From Schistocephalus solidus (taxonomy: Eukaryota; Platyhelminthes; Cestoda; Diphyllobothriidea; Diphyllobothriidae), in NCBI GenBank assembly GCA_017591395.1, contig WEDG01001312.1:248001-312000 (forward strand): DNA of 64,000 nucleotides, written 5' to 3'. Each line of letters opens with the position of its first letter. The first letter of the stretch is position 1. Positions 1 through 10,298 of the stretch are shown here, piece after piece. Both the position numbers and the translations under genes were made by a program. The notes below the pieces were generated by a model, which saw only the letters and a program-made list of their open reading frames with translations, made no database searches and was not told the DNA's origin.

Positions 1-92
1 TGCACAAATTGTCATAACTTTATTTCGTTACTAATGTTTGCTTAGACAGTGCCTTCCTGGTGCTTACCAAATATAAATTCTAAATTCTTAAG

Positions 93-318
93 TGTTCAAA
101 ATGACGAGTTTGTTTTAAGTAAAAAAACCTGTTTTCCAAGGTTTAGAAATAGCAAAATTTGAAGTTTAAACAGCTATACAGAATGGGGATGAATGTATCA
201 GGGTAAGAATGGTTAGAGTCAAGACTATTCTGTTATTGACGTTCGACAGTATTCATTCGACAGAGGTAGAAACGTCTGCGGTCGATTCGAAGGGATAGGT
301 ACTTCCAGTAAGATGCGA
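93..318 (+). repeat. Left arm of a long inverted repeat
   Basis: This 226-bp block is nearly the exact reverse complement of 10072-10298, with only scattered mismatches over the whole length. The inner boundary is sharp: similarity stops at the AGATGCGA end (311-318), directly beside a reverse transcriptase remnant. Weaker similarity may extend outward to about 20 across a roughly 50-bp indel. It has no evident coding capacity. It is either two opposite copies of one dispersed repeat or the arms of a large foldback structure around about 9.8 kb of nested retroelements. Confidence 0.85.
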
Positions 319-475
319 AAAAAGGAAAATATGAGCGGGCCAATCATTTTACCCTGAATAACTCCATTCCTTACACGTACACGTTGGAGCTAACATTGGA
401 TATCTTAAGATGTTTTGTGCGAGAGCCCAGATAAGTGGATATTAAGTTCAGAATTTTGTAACGTGCACAGAGGAC
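319..475 (-). pseudogene. Remnant of CR1/Jockey-like reverse transcriptase
   Basis: The plus strand matches 2385-2525 of the neighbouring element, in the stretch that encodes the RT motif around VIQGSVLGPL. Here the reverse complement reads GVIQGKMIGPL, so the catalytic-palm segment is recognisable but altered. The fragment is cut off on the left by the inverted-repeat arm and fades on the right near 475. It is a dead fragment of the same family as the element at 1121-3860, not a separate gene. Confidence 0.65.
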
Positions 476-1120
476 GATAGCTATGTGAACCAGAGAGTGA
501 GAGGAAGACGTTAGTTTGTAACAGTAGACTAGTAAGCCAAAGTACAGTGAGAAACTACAGAAAGGGAATGTCTAGGTACAACAATGATCTAAGTCCAAGG
601 GAAGATGGTCCAGTGGAAATGCAGGAGAACCGAAGGACGGGCTGCAATGGAGGAATCCCTGTCGTTCGACTCAGCCAAAGAGGTCTTCTTGGGGATCATT
701 TCTGGCCCGTATTTGTAGCTTCTCTTTTGGTAAGGTTGGATCCAGGCGTTGATGATTGGTTGAGATATATTGGGGAAGAGAGATTACACAAACTTAAAAT
801 ATGCATATTTTCTCTTAATTAATGAATAAACTGCATTATTATGGTTAGAAACTTTATAAGAAACTGAAATTATGTTTAATTGCCTGTCTTATGACTACGG
901 TAAAGAATCATGCGTACGCCCCTTAAGGGACGCATTTCTAGAACGTTCTACGGGGCGCACGTGGTTCTTGAACTTTCTACAAGGAGCACGTTGTTAGAAC
1001 TTTCTACAAGTTTATGATGAAATGAATGAAATTTTACCTTACCTTACCTTAGTCGATATCAATGACTGCGATAAGGAACCCATACGATCACAAAATATGT
1101 GTATGCTTTGCGAGCGTTGT
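476..1120. other. Non-coding stretch with short degenerate tandem repeats
   Basis: An open frame at 547-822 has no recognisable domain and no supporting signals. At about 938-1010 a unit of roughly 29 bp containing GAACTTTCTACAAG or GAACGTTCTAC and a GCACGT core recurs two to three times. An (ACCTT)3 run lies at about 1036-1051. Nothing else is recognised. Confidence 0.5.
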
Positions 1121-1147
1121 ATTTTATTTTATTTTATTTATTTATTG
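1121..1147 (-). repeat. 3' tail microsatellite of a non-LTR element
   Basis: On the minus strand this is (AAATA)n/(TAAAA)n, directly downstream of the 3' UTR of the CR1/Jockey-like element. Such short tandem repeats typically end CR1- and RTE-type elements in place of a long poly(A). It sets the likely 3' boundary of the element at 1121. Confidence 0.6.
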
Positions 1148-1454
1148 CCAGTTTAAAGGCAAGGTCAAAAAAATATACAGTAGAGGGTCAAGCTGACAGT
1201 GAAAAAAACTACTGATCGTTGTTTCAGGTGTTTTCAGGAGAAAAAACTTTAGCTTATTGAGTAATTAAAGTTCTGGACAGGGATGCGTTAACACAGGTGC
1301 CCGGTGAAGAACCTCTCCATTCAGTGTTACGGATCCGGTATTCTGCACCAGCAGGTATGTTGGCGAGCGGTTGTTCGCTGTCGACTGAGAAATAAGCCGA
1401 TTGAGGTCTGCAGAGCCAGTAATATTGCCCGCAGCATGAAGACCAGCACAGGAT

Positions 1455-3490
1455 TCAGAGTCCGTGAACGCCATCAGAACCGAAGAGAGCTTCAACAGAT
1501 TCAGCACCCAAAAGTTTTGGAAGGTGTCCTGAATGTAGAAAACTAGTGACAGTTCGCGTAAACAAGGGATAGCTTTGCTGAATTTTGATACTTCTAGGTA
1601 GCTTACTCCAGATTGCTATAGCGTTTACCGAAAAAAACTGTCGGTATCTAACTGTGCGTGCCAAAGGAAGAAATAAAAATACATCTCGATGACTGGTGCG
1701 CCGAGAGTGGTCGAGGTGCCTCAAAGATATAAGGGGGTTAAATGTACGACTGTTTAGTAGTTTAAACAGTAAAAATAGTCCCTTCTGTAATCTGCGAAGC
1801 CATAGCAGGTCAAGGCTTGTAAGCTCACAGCGTCGTTGGTAGGACAGGTTTCGGTGATCTGAATAGAAAACTCTTTTTGTAAAGAAGTGCTGGACTGATT
1901 CTATCTTCTTTCGTTCACTAGCGCGCAGAAGACTAAATAGAAACGAGCAGTATTGCAGACTAGGCCTGACATACATTTAATAGAGGCTGATTCTAATTTC
2001 GACGGTTTTAAAATTTCTGAGAATAAACCAAGTAGTTTGGCGTGCTTTCGGGACAATCAGGGTGCAGTGCTCTGGCAGATTAAGACTACTAGAGTATGAT
2101 ATGCCCAGATCCTTTATAACTCCGGGCACTTTTAGATCGTGACCGTCTATGCTTAGGTGGGGCTGATGGTTGTCGCCAATAACCATAACGGAGCACTTTT
2201 GCCAAGAAAGTGAGAGGCGCCATGTGCGACACCACTGAGCGAAGGCCGGAAGATCCGTTTTTAAGAGCTCAAGCACGATGTTGCGATCAATCGGTTTATA
2301 TTGATAGGCAACTTTTAAAACGTCAGCGTACATAAAGGGCCTACCATACTGAAAACAATCAGGAACATCGTTGACAAAGAGGCAAAATAGAAGCGGGCCG
2401 AGCACGCTGCCCTGAATAACTCCGCTCCTCACATGCGTGGGGTTGGAGATAACATCGGAAATTTTAACCCATTGTTCGCGAGCATTCAAATAGGAAAATG
2501 TTAAGTTCAGAAGCTTGTTACCTATGCCGAAGGAGGCAAGTTTCAGCAGTAGGAGATCATGGTCAACACGATCAAAAGCCTTAGTGAAATCGAAGTAAAC
2601 GGTGTAAATTGCAAAACCGCTGTCTCTAGATTGTAGCACATGATCGAGGAAAGAAAGCTGGCAAGTGTCACAAGACCTTTTGTTCGAGAAACCCATGCTG
2701 AGCCACATTAAGTAGGTTATTCTCTCTTAGGTGACGCATCATCTTGTCTTTGATCACGGTCTCGAAGATCTTCGAGACTGCTGGTAGTGTATTTATTGGC
2801 CTAAAGTCGTCAAATGACGTAGGTCGGCCATGTTTTGGAATAAGCAGTATGTGCGATTCCTTCCATAAAATAGGGAAAGTTTCACTTTCAAGAGCAAGAT
2901 TAAATATCTTATACGGAAGGGACGGAAAAATATCGTTTGCATCCGCCTTTAGAACGCTGACCGGGACGCCATCTTGTCCTGGACTGTATGATTGACGAAA
3001 ACGCCGAATGGCTACGGTCACGTCCCAGAGGGTAAAAGTTATGGTTTCGAGGACGTTACCGGTCCAAACCCGGATGTTAGGAAAGGGGGCGATAGTATAT
3101 TCACTAAACGTTCCTGACAAGAAAGCATTGAAGCTATCAGCAGTCAACTTAGCGTCAGCTATTGGGTTTCCTATAGCATCTCGAAGTACGGGGTGCTGCG
3201 TTTTTCTCTGCGCTTTTACTGTGCGCGAAAATAGCTTCGCAACATTTAACGAAGGGTTTTCGGAAAAGGTAACCTCATCGGCTTGTCGTTTTTAGTCAGA
3301 CAACCTCTTAGCCTCTTCAAAGATTTGCTGGATCAAGGGCAGGACGGAGGTGTCGTTTTGTAGATGAAAACGACGGGAGAGTCTACGCAGTCTACGGCGG
3401 AATGATAAAGGGAGGTAGACTTCATCCTTGACATTAATTATTTTCTCACGGGGAACCTGTTAATGAATTTTTCAAAGGCTCTGTTTATGT
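1455..3490 (-). pseudogene. Reverse transcriptase (CR1/Jockey-like), broken ORF
   Basis: The RT would copy the element's own RNA at a nicked target. Visible motifs are LIPKHGRPTSFDDFRPI (fingers, in 2668-3147), YFDFTKAFDRVDHDLL (motif A, near 2560-2605), SGVIQGSVLGPLLFCLF (near 2380-2440), and a C-terminal region beginning YVRPSLQYCSFLF that is typical of the thumb. The catalytic YADD box reads MYADVLKVAY near 2330, so the second Asp is replaced by Val. Frames change near 2670-2708 and 1976, and an in-frame TAA sits upstream near 3295. An enzyme with these lesions should be inactive. Confidence 0.8.
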
Positions 3491-3860
3491 CCCTTATATA
3501 TACTGAAGTGAAATTATAGACATGTAGCATTAAAAGTGGATTATTTACTACGTTTTCAAGGTTATTTACACCGAAAATGCATTGGTGCGATAAATGAGGC
3601 ATTAAATCGGGACGTGAGTTTCGAAACAGTTAAAAGATAAACCTAAGGCAAAATACATTGTTAATTGAAAAGGAAACAAATCAATCATTACATCGGAAGT
3701 CATATTTTTGCTTGGGAGTGTGAGTAACAATTTCCAAAACAGGTAACACTCAGATTGTCTATAGTAAAGGGGAAATAATTTGAGCATTATACGGTTTTCT
3801 GGAGACGACGGAGTCCTCAAATCCTCCCCATTTTGTGGCTTGTCGTAGTACATGCTCAAT

Positions 3861-4219
3861 GGGATTACTATATTCCTTCGTTCAGGGCATCCATGCCGGC
3901 ATGGTATATTCTAGATTCGGTCTAATGAACGCCCCAAAGATCCACAGGAAGCTTTCGGGAGAAAAAAAACTAAAGTAGATCTTATCCCGTGTGTTCCTTT
4001 CGCTGCCTTTTAGACTGCTTCATAATGTCCTGCAGAAAGCAAGTTCGAAGTTGTCCAGCTATCTAGTTTCTTGTGTTTATTCACTCATTTTAGTGAAATT
4101 CGTTTCGGCTGGAACCGTTTCTTGGGAAACATATTCGACCGGCCTCAAAGGATGGGACTGCAGTTCATTCTATTCAGGGAACTTTTTAGAATATCATCGC
4201 TATTGACCTGATTCTGGAC
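3861..4219. other. Unassigned spacer between CR1-like element and Gypsy LTR
   Basis: A 71-codon frame at 3991-4206 has no recognised domain. The right edge ends in GGAC directly before the Gypsy LTR, and GGAT follows the other LTR. This may be an imperfect four-base target duplication. Confidence 0.35.
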
Positions 4220-4743
4220 TGTAGTGTAGACGAGGGTAAAAATTGCTAAGAACCAAGGTGTAAAAAATAAATTAACTCTATGTGGGGAATTGTGTCTAAA
4301 CTACAAACGACAAAAGGACGGCAAAAATGTCAGAGGATTGTTAGAATGCAGACTCACGAAAAACGCAGCTTCTAGATAGGCCTTTTGTACCTTTGCAACC
4401 CACACGGTTTCTCTGTATACCGCACTTAATTTTACGTTACAAATAGGGTACTCAAAGGCCCATGCCTATTTCCCTCAATAAATTGAATTGAATTGAATTG
4501 AGACGGCGTTTGGTAGAATGCAATCGAGAAATGAAGATCGATCGTTGCAATTGACTGCAACTAATTGAGAGAGATCAGTTCAATCAAGAGAGCATCGGTG
4601 ACACGCAGCAGCGAAAACAGAAGACGTCCAACATGCCGGTTGAAGCTGGCTGTTGTGTTTTATTTAGCACAGTAAAACAAGCGTACATAAAGATTCAGGT
4701 GAACAATAAAGATACAAACATGTTAATTGTAAAAATACCTACA
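4220..4743 (-). repeat. 3' LTR of the Gypsy element (left copy)
   Basis: This 524-bp LTR aligns with 8492-8982 over two blocks, 4220-4379 and 4501-4743, from TGTAGTGTAGACGA to ATACCTACA. The middle 121 bp (4380-4500) is unrelated to the matching 89 bp in the other LTR and looks like a foreign insertion ending in (AATTG)n. Confidence 0.9.
4380..4500 (+). repeat. Short 3' end of a non-LTR element inside the LTR
   Basis: This 121-bp segment ends in AATAAATTG(AATTG)n, a typical 3' tail of a reverse-transcribed insertion. It replaces 89 bp (about 8652-8740) of the partner LTR, whose right edge TTCAATTG resembles the tail unit. It carries no coding sequence. The insertion must postdate the Gypsy integration, because the two LTRs are identical in origin. 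Confidence 0.65.
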
Positions 4744-4805
4744 TAATTCCCCCACCAGAGCGTTTAGTTATACAAAAAAACGTTCGATGAAAAAAAGGCA
4801 AAAAA

Positions 4806-6010
4806 TTATACGACAATGTCCTTAAGATTTGCAGGAAAATGGATATGTCTAACAGAACGAGAGGAAATGCCTTGTGGTGAAGAAGGAGTAGAAAAATGTG
4901 TGGGTGGAGTGGTTGAGTGTGAAGGTTGAGTGGAAGGGACCGACATAGGTGGAATGTGTGGTGACGGTGCGGATGAATGGGATGGAGCAATGGGCGGTTG
5001 GACGCACTCAAGATCAGCTGGCTTGAATCTGTCGATGGAGACTGTGCCAGTCTTGTTAGCCTTCTGTATGACGTAATACTTGTCCATCCGTTGAAGCACC
5101 TTGTAAGGGCCTTCATAAGGGGAACAAAGAGGCTTTTGAACTGCGTCATGCCGGATGAAGACAAATGGAGCCGATTTAAGGTCGTCTTGCACACAAAAAC
5201 GCGTTTTATGTTAGGCGAGTGGGCGTTGGATGCAGTTTAGCCATTCGCTGTTTCAAATGTTGAAAGAAAGCATTCGACAGGCTAGTGTCTACGGTGGAAG
5301 ACTGCACGAATTCGCCGGGCAGGCGGAGAGGTGTAACGTATACAAGTTCTGTCGTAGTACATTGAATGTCCTTATTGACAGCTGATCGAATAACCAAAAG
5401 GACGAGGGGTAAGTTGTCACTCCACGCAGTTTTGTCTGAGTGAGACATCAGTACTGTCTTAAGTTGACGATGATTTCGTTCCACGAGGACGTTAGAAGCA
5501 GGGTGATATGCCATTGTCGTGATGTACGCACACCCTAGAAGTTTAGTGAACTCGCGGAAAGGACAAGATTGAAACTGCCTTCCGCGGTCAGTGGTAATGG
5601 TGGATGGCACACCAAAATTGGCAATCCAGTGAGGCAGGAAAACCATGCAATATTTTCAGCTGAGGTATCCGATATCGGAATCGCAATTGGCCATCGTGTG
5701 AAATGGTCGACTGCTGTGATAATATGTGTGTGCCAACGTGAAGGTGGTAATGGCCCAACTAATTCTAAGTGAACGTGATGGAATCGAAAGACCAGAACGG
5801 CAAATGTGCTTGGTGGGGAAAAGGTATGGCGATGCACTTTGTTTTTCTGGCAAGCAAAACATTGCCCAGTCCAAAGGGCGATGTCGGAGTTCATCTTTGG
5901 CCAGACAAAGCGAGCAGCAATTAGTTTGCGACCGGCGCGGATGCCGGGATGCGACAGAGAGTGAAAATTGTCAGTAGGATAATGGAACAACAGGTCGGGA
6001 GTGCCTGTGG
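4806..6010 (-). pseudogene. Gypsy integrase
   Basis: Integrase would insert the cDNA copy into the host genome. The HHCC zinc-binding region shows HSLSHPG followed by CFACQ (near 5845-5960). The catalytic core shows [21 protein letters not shown] and [13 protein letters not shown], so the usual first Asp (LDLVGP or similar) reads Glu here, while the second Asp and the Glu remain. The C-terminal part (4806-5192) has the EGPYKVLQR module (GPY/F type) and a long Ser/Pro/Thr tail. The frame shifts between 5535 and 5646 and again near 5195-5206. The protein could not be made intact. Confidence 0.85.
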
Positions 6011-6653
6011 ACCAGTCGCATAAACTCGTACCTGGTGATGCTGGAAGTGGTGCATCCCGAAGCTGCAGAGTACTAGATGTACGCAGATCAGCAATGGACT
6101 CGTCTTCTAGTTGGAGGTCTGCATACTTCACCAGGTCGAAGTAGGATGACAAGGTGTTGATGTCCGGTCTCGATAATGTATCAGCAACGACATTGTCGCT
6201 ACCTCGGACATAGCGGATATCAGCAGTAAACTGCGAGATATAGTCAAAGTGTCGCACTTCTCTGGGCGAATACCTATCTGGTTTGGCCTTGAGGGCATAA
6301 TTAAGAGGTTTGTAGTCGGTATGAACCCGAAAATCTCTTCCCTCTACTAGGTGGCGAAAATGACGAATAGCCAGGTATATAGCCAGGAGCTCCCGAGAGA
6401 AAGTACTGCAGCGAGTTTGCGCTGGTTGTAGCTTCTGTGAAAAGAAAGCCAATGGCTGCAACTGGTTATTCAACTGTTGATGTAAAACTGCGCCGACAGC
6501 ACTGTTGGAAGCGTCAGTGGTTAAAATCAACTGCGTAGAAGCGTCAGAGTTGAAGTGGTGCAGCATGGTCGCATCAGCGAGGGCCTTCTTGGCTGCCTCA
6601 AAAGCTGAGTGATCTGCCGGTGAAAGTTCAATCGGCTTGGCTTTCGACTTCAA
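6011..6653 (-). pseudogene. Gypsy RNase H domain
   Basis: RNase H degrades the RNA strand of the RNA/DNA hybrid during reverse transcription. Visible motifs are LILTTDASNSAVGAVLHQ (first catalytic Asp), FSRELLAIYLAIRHFRH (Glu), VHTDYKPLNY (TDHKPL box with Tyr for His) and SDNVVADTLSRPD. This is the standard Ty3/Gypsy pattern, sitting between RT and integrase in one frame with the zinc-binding region of integrase. The frame breaks from RT at 6650-6653. Confidence 0.88.
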
Positions 6654-7630
6654 AAATCAGTCAATGGAGCCAGTATTGCCGCACAGTTGGGAGTTAAACG
6701 TCGGTAGTAATTGATAAGTCCAATGAAACGTCGCAGTTGTGTGAGGGTCTTGGGAGACGGAAAAGATAAAACGCTTTGCACCTTCTCTGAAAGTGGTGTG
6801 ATTCCATGCTGATCAACGTGATTACCAAGGAAATCAAGAGAAGGAACGCCAAAAAGGCATTTGTCGACGTTTAATTGCAAACCATGTTGCTGGAACCGAT
6901 CGAACACTTGGCGCAAGTGCGATGCATGTTCCGCTGGCGAAGAACGTGCGACGAGTATGTCGTCAATATAGACAAAGGTAAACGAAAGACCGCGCAAGAC
7001 CTCATCAATAAATCGCTGGAAGGATTGGGCAGCGTTACGCAAACCGAAAGGCATGCGGAGAAATTCGAACAAGCCAAAAGGCGTAGTGATGGCGGTCTTG
7101 GGGATGTCTTCCTCAGCGACCGGTATCTCATGATATGCTCTCACGAGGTCTATCTTGGCGAAAATAGTCTTTCCAGCCAACATGTGAGAAGAATCGTGAA
7201 TATGAGGAATGGGGTACCGATCGGGTACGGTTGCTCTATTCAAAGCACGATAATCCCCACATGTCCTCCAATCATCGGCCTATTTCTTGGGGACCATGTG
7301 CAGTGGAGAGGCTCATGGGCTGGAAGAAGGGCGCATAATCCCCAAATTTAGCATGTGTTCGAACTCACTTCTAGCCACCCACAGCTTTTCTGGATGAATC
7401 CTGCGTGGATGGGCATGAACGGGTTGCCCTGTGGTAACTATGTGATGCTTAACTGTGTGCTGAACTTTTTCGGTAAACTGACAAGGTTTACGGAGGGATG
7501 GATAGTCCTTCGAAATGTCAGCAAATGGCGAACTTGGAATAGTCAAGTGTATGCCAACCGAAGATTCAGAGGTGATCGTACCGACGGTGAAAAGTCTGGT
7601 TGTAGTATCAATGAGTCCACGATGCTTCAA
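6650..7630 (-). pseudogene. Gypsy reverse transcriptase with protease-RT linker
   Basis: The linker (7313-7630) has the expected TGQPVHAHPRRIHPEK stretch ahead of the RT. The RT (6650-7243) shows [29 protein letters not shown] (motif A Asp), [20 protein letters not shown], and FVYIDDILV, the catalytic YIDD box, intact. Downstream FLGNHV and [13 protein letters not shown] mark the connection domain. The frame shifts near 7243-7313. This is the best preserved part of the element. Confidence 0.92.
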
Positions 7631-7822
7631 ATCAACTGAAAGGCAAAATGTGAGGGGAAATCAGTTCCAATAATCGGTGACTGGACATCGGCTAGGATAA
7701 AGACCCATTGGAAACATCGCCTCAGACCAAGGTCAAGAGTCAGGGACTGTTGTCCGAATGTGTGGATGATGGTGTTGTTATCAGCCTGCAATGAGAATTG
7801 CGAAGGCTTGCGGTGGTGACAC
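7627..7822 (-). pseudogene. Gypsy aspartic protease remnant
   Basis: The stretch reading FSLQADNNTIIHTFG followed by ILADVQSPIIGTDF matches the C-terminal half of retroelement aspartic proteases (the flap-side strand and the IIGxD box). The DT/SGA active site upstream is not visible in any frame, so it is lost or hidden by frameshifts. It lies between gag and the protease-RT linker, as expected. Confidence 0.7.
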
Positions 7823-8460
7823 CTAGGATGACATTGGAGTGCCTTGATGAGCAGGAGTGCCAACATTATCAGATCTTGAAGTGGACACCGATGTCTGTTG
7901 AAAACTAGAACATGCGGTACCGCTAGGGTAGCATTCCATGATTCGGTCTGCATGAATGGCTAGTTTTTCCAATGAGGTGCTCGTGTCGAGCATAGCCAAT
8001 ACCTGCTGCATGGGCAGGGGAAGCTTTATCAAGCCAAGATCTCTCGGAAGATTGCATCATCCATATGACGACCAGCAAGCAAATAACGCATGTGTCGCAT
8101 TAGTTGGGAAGGCGTTTGATCGCCGAGTTCGACTTGCCTGAAAAGCTCACGCAGCATTCGGTTGGCCGACTTGGCCACACGATTAATTACAGTGTCCTTC
8201 AACTGGGTGTAAGGCTCCTCAGCAGGGATCGGATCAAGTAGGTCCTCGACGTCAACGGCAATATCGAAAGGAAGTGATTGCACTAGGTATTAATAACTCG
8301 TGCGTTCACTGGTGATACGGCGTGTCGCGAAAACTGCCTCGATCTGCCTGAACCATACGCGAGGGTTGCTCGGCGTAAATGGGCGCAATTTGAAAGAGAG
8401 GCTATTAATGTCAAGAGAGTCTGTGTTAGTCTCTGTGTCCGTCAAAGTAAGTGATATGGT
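7823..8460 (-). pseudogene. Gypsy gag (capsid) remnant
   Basis: The minus strand reads a capsid-like polypeptide: FKLRPFTPSNPRVWFRQIE near 8340-8400, then LPFDIAVDVEDLLDPIPAEEPY and FRQVELGDQTPSQLMRHM in 8029-8283, then KLPLPMQQVLAML. This is the usual gag pattern of Gypsy elements annotated in flatworms. A TAA near 8288 and a frameshift near 8030 interrupt it. No clear zinc knuckle follows; the nearby Cys/His residues are scattered across frames. Confidence 0.75.
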
Positions 8461-8477
8461 GCGTAATGATAGAAAGC

Positions 8478-8488
8478 GGGGCCACCAA
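8478..8488 (-). other. Candidate tRNA-Trp primer-binding site
   Basis: Three bases downstream of the 5' LTR end the minus strand reads TGGTGGCCCCG. The expected complement of the tRNA-Trp 3' end begins TGGTGACCCCG, a 10 of 11 match. The tRNA assignment rests on that short match and on the element's resemblance to CsRn1. Confidence 0.5.
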
Positions 8489-8491
8489 TTT

Positions 8492-8982
8492 TGTAGTGTA
8501 GACGATGGTAAAATTTGCTAAGAACCAAGGTGTAAGAAATACATTAATGCTAAGTGGGGAATTTCGTCTAAACTACAAACGACAAAAGGACGGCAAAAAT
8601 GTCAGAGGATTGTTAGAATGCAGATTCACGAAAAACGCCGCTTCTAGATAGCAAGTGTTGTTGAGGATTTAATGAACTCTGAACTAGATCCAGAAAGCTA
8701 TGCACCAAGGACGAAGAGCAGAGTCAGGAGTTCAATTGGGACGGCGTTCGGTAGAATGCAATCGAGAAATGAAAATCGATCGTTGCAATTGACTGCAAGT
8801 AATTGAGAGAGAGATCAGTACAATCAAGGGAGCAGCGGTGACATGCAGCATTGAAAGCAGAAGTCTTCAAACATGCAGGTAGAAGCTGGCTGTTGTGTTT
8901 TATTAGCACATTAAAACAAGCGTACATAAAGATTCAGGTGAACAAGTAAGATACAAACATGTGAATTGTACAAATACCTACA
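8492..8982 (-). repeat. 5' LTR of the Gypsy element (right copy)
   Basis: This 491-bp LTR, TGTAGTGTAGACGA to ATACCTACA on the plus strand, appears free of the insertion seen in the left LTR. On the coding (minus) strand it begins TGTAGG and ends CTACA, so it should carry the promoter. I could not place a convincing TATA box or start site. Confidence 0.9.
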
Positions 8983-10071
8983 GGATACTGCCTTGTGAAC
9001 CAGTGATTTATTCATCGTTTTTCAATCAGGGAGGAGGATTCCTTGATCAATGTACGAAAGAAAAGCAAAAACAGCCTGAACAGTTCGTAAACAACTTCCT
9101 TCATTACTGTTAACGGTATTTTGCCTATAATTGGAGGTTTTTAATTCTTAAGGGCAGGAGCTTACTTCCTTGCACCTTTTTGCTTTTGTAACTATTCCAT
9201 TACCTTGGGTAAAAAATTCAATCTCTTTAACTCTTATAGTTTTAAAACTTTCTTCTTTTGAGCTCTTCGTGCACTGCGTGCACTGCACTCTGAAAGTACC
9301 CTCTGTGCGGCGATAGCTCAGTGGTATCACCGTTTTGGTACGATCGTCGGTGGTTCCACGAAGTTCACACGATTCCCGAAGGGTATATTTTTAGGCCAGA
9401 AGCTCCCACGAGTAGTTATTTGACGTCCTTTTATGAACCTCCTTCGACGACCTGCAATGCACACACACAGAGATGAAGAATTTAATCATCTGGTTATGGG
9501 CAAGCTATAGCTGGTGGCTAGTGACCTACAAGACTTATAAATACGTATCCTCTGGCTATGCTCAAGACCTCTCAATTTAATGATTTATATATCCATTATC
9601 TAAAAATCAGCTTTTTTTCTATTGTTAAAACTCATAAAAAAATTTATGATAATTTTTCATTTTCAAATGTTTTTGGATAGCGTCTTTATTTTTATATGCA
9701 ATTTTATGATTGTTAAACAATTTGCTTTAAAACTAACTTGCAAAACTTATTATTTTTTTATCTCAGTCTGTAATTAGTATATTTCTTCCGTTTTTAACAT
9801 CGTTTATGCTCTACATAATTCGAATGCGCAACGAGCCGCACGCCTAGGTTTTGATATAGCTTTATGAAACGAATGGTACTGGCTGTTTCATATAGCTAGA
9901 TCAACCATAATTCAACACTATGTTATATAATACAAATATGAAGACTGTAGGACTGCATTGAAAGTTTCTCACCGTTGAACTCTTCCTGCTCCTTAACTAT
10001 ATTCACCTTTTTTAGCAATCAGTCAACTAAGTCTAATTAGTCGGCAGACCCCACACCGGAATCGACTGCGC
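8983..10071. other. Unassigned region with one tRNA-like stretch
   Basis: AT-rich DNA without a supported gene. At 9307-9380 the sequence GCGGCGATAGCTCAGTGG is followed by CGGTGGTTCCACG, resembling the A and B boxes of a tRNA promoter, but the stems do not fold as a tRNA. It may be a tRNA-derived SINE head. Confidence 0.4.
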
Positions 10072-10298
10072 TCGCATCTTATTGGAAGTAAATATCCCTT
10101 CGAATCGACCGCAGACGTTTCTACCTCTGTCAAATGAATACTGTCGAACGTCAATAACAGACTTGTCTTGAATCTAACCATTCTTACCCTGATACATTCA
10201 TCCCCATTCTGTCTAGCTGTTTAAACTTCAAATTTTGCTATTTCTAAACCTTGGAAAACAGGGATTTTTACTTAAAACAAACTCGTCATTTCGAACAC
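10072..10298 (-). repeat. Right arm of the long inverted repeat
   Basis: Reverse-complement copy of 93-318, starting TCGCATCTTATTGGAAGT and ending CTCGTCATTTCGAACAC. It lies in otherwise unique sequence, so the outer boundary at 10072 is clean. Divergence between the arms is low, which suggests insertion or duplication more recent than the decay of the enclosed elements. Confidence 0.85.

Larger units (their letters stand above)
1121..3860 (-). mobile_element. 5'-truncated CR1/Jockey-like non-LTR retrotransposon
   Basis: Three consecutive minus-strand frames give one decayed open reading frame that stops short of a complete endonuclease. The order on the minus strand is endonuclease/RT linker (about 3150-3600), RT fingers and palm (1977-3147) and the C-terminal thumb (1455-1976). 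The 3' UTR runs to the (TAAAA)n tail at 1121. The group is known for an N-terminal APE endonuclease followed by RT. The upstream reading at 3602-3859 could be the end of the endonuclease, but no catalytic motif is visible. The element lies inside the region bounded by the 226-bp inverted repeats. Confidence 0.8.
4220..8982 (-). mobile_element. Ty3/Gypsy LTR retrotransposon, CsRn1-like, degenerate
   Basis: Two direct repeats beginning TGTAG and ending CTACA flank an internal region whose coding sense is the minus strand, so the 5' LTR is the right one. The minus-strand order is gag, protease, RT, RNase H, integrase, as in Ty3/Gypsy. Next to the 5' LTR the minus strand reads TGGTGGCCCCG, a fair match to a tRNA-Trp primer site, as reported for CsRn1-type flatworm elements. 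Next to the 3' LTR lies GGTGGGGGAATTA, a polypurine tract. At least four frameshifts and several stops break the reading frames. The flanks GGAC and GGAT may be an imperfect target duplication. Confidence 0.9.

Noticed and set aside
938..1010. CRISPR-like array
   Set aside because: Only two to three imperfect units without spacers; a degenerate tandem repeat in a eukaryotic context.
6875..7351. 158-codon plus-strand ORF
   Set aside because: Antisense shadow of the Gypsy reverse transcriptase.
9307..9380. tRNA gene
   Set aside because: A- and B-box-like words are present, but the acceptor and T stems do not pair.
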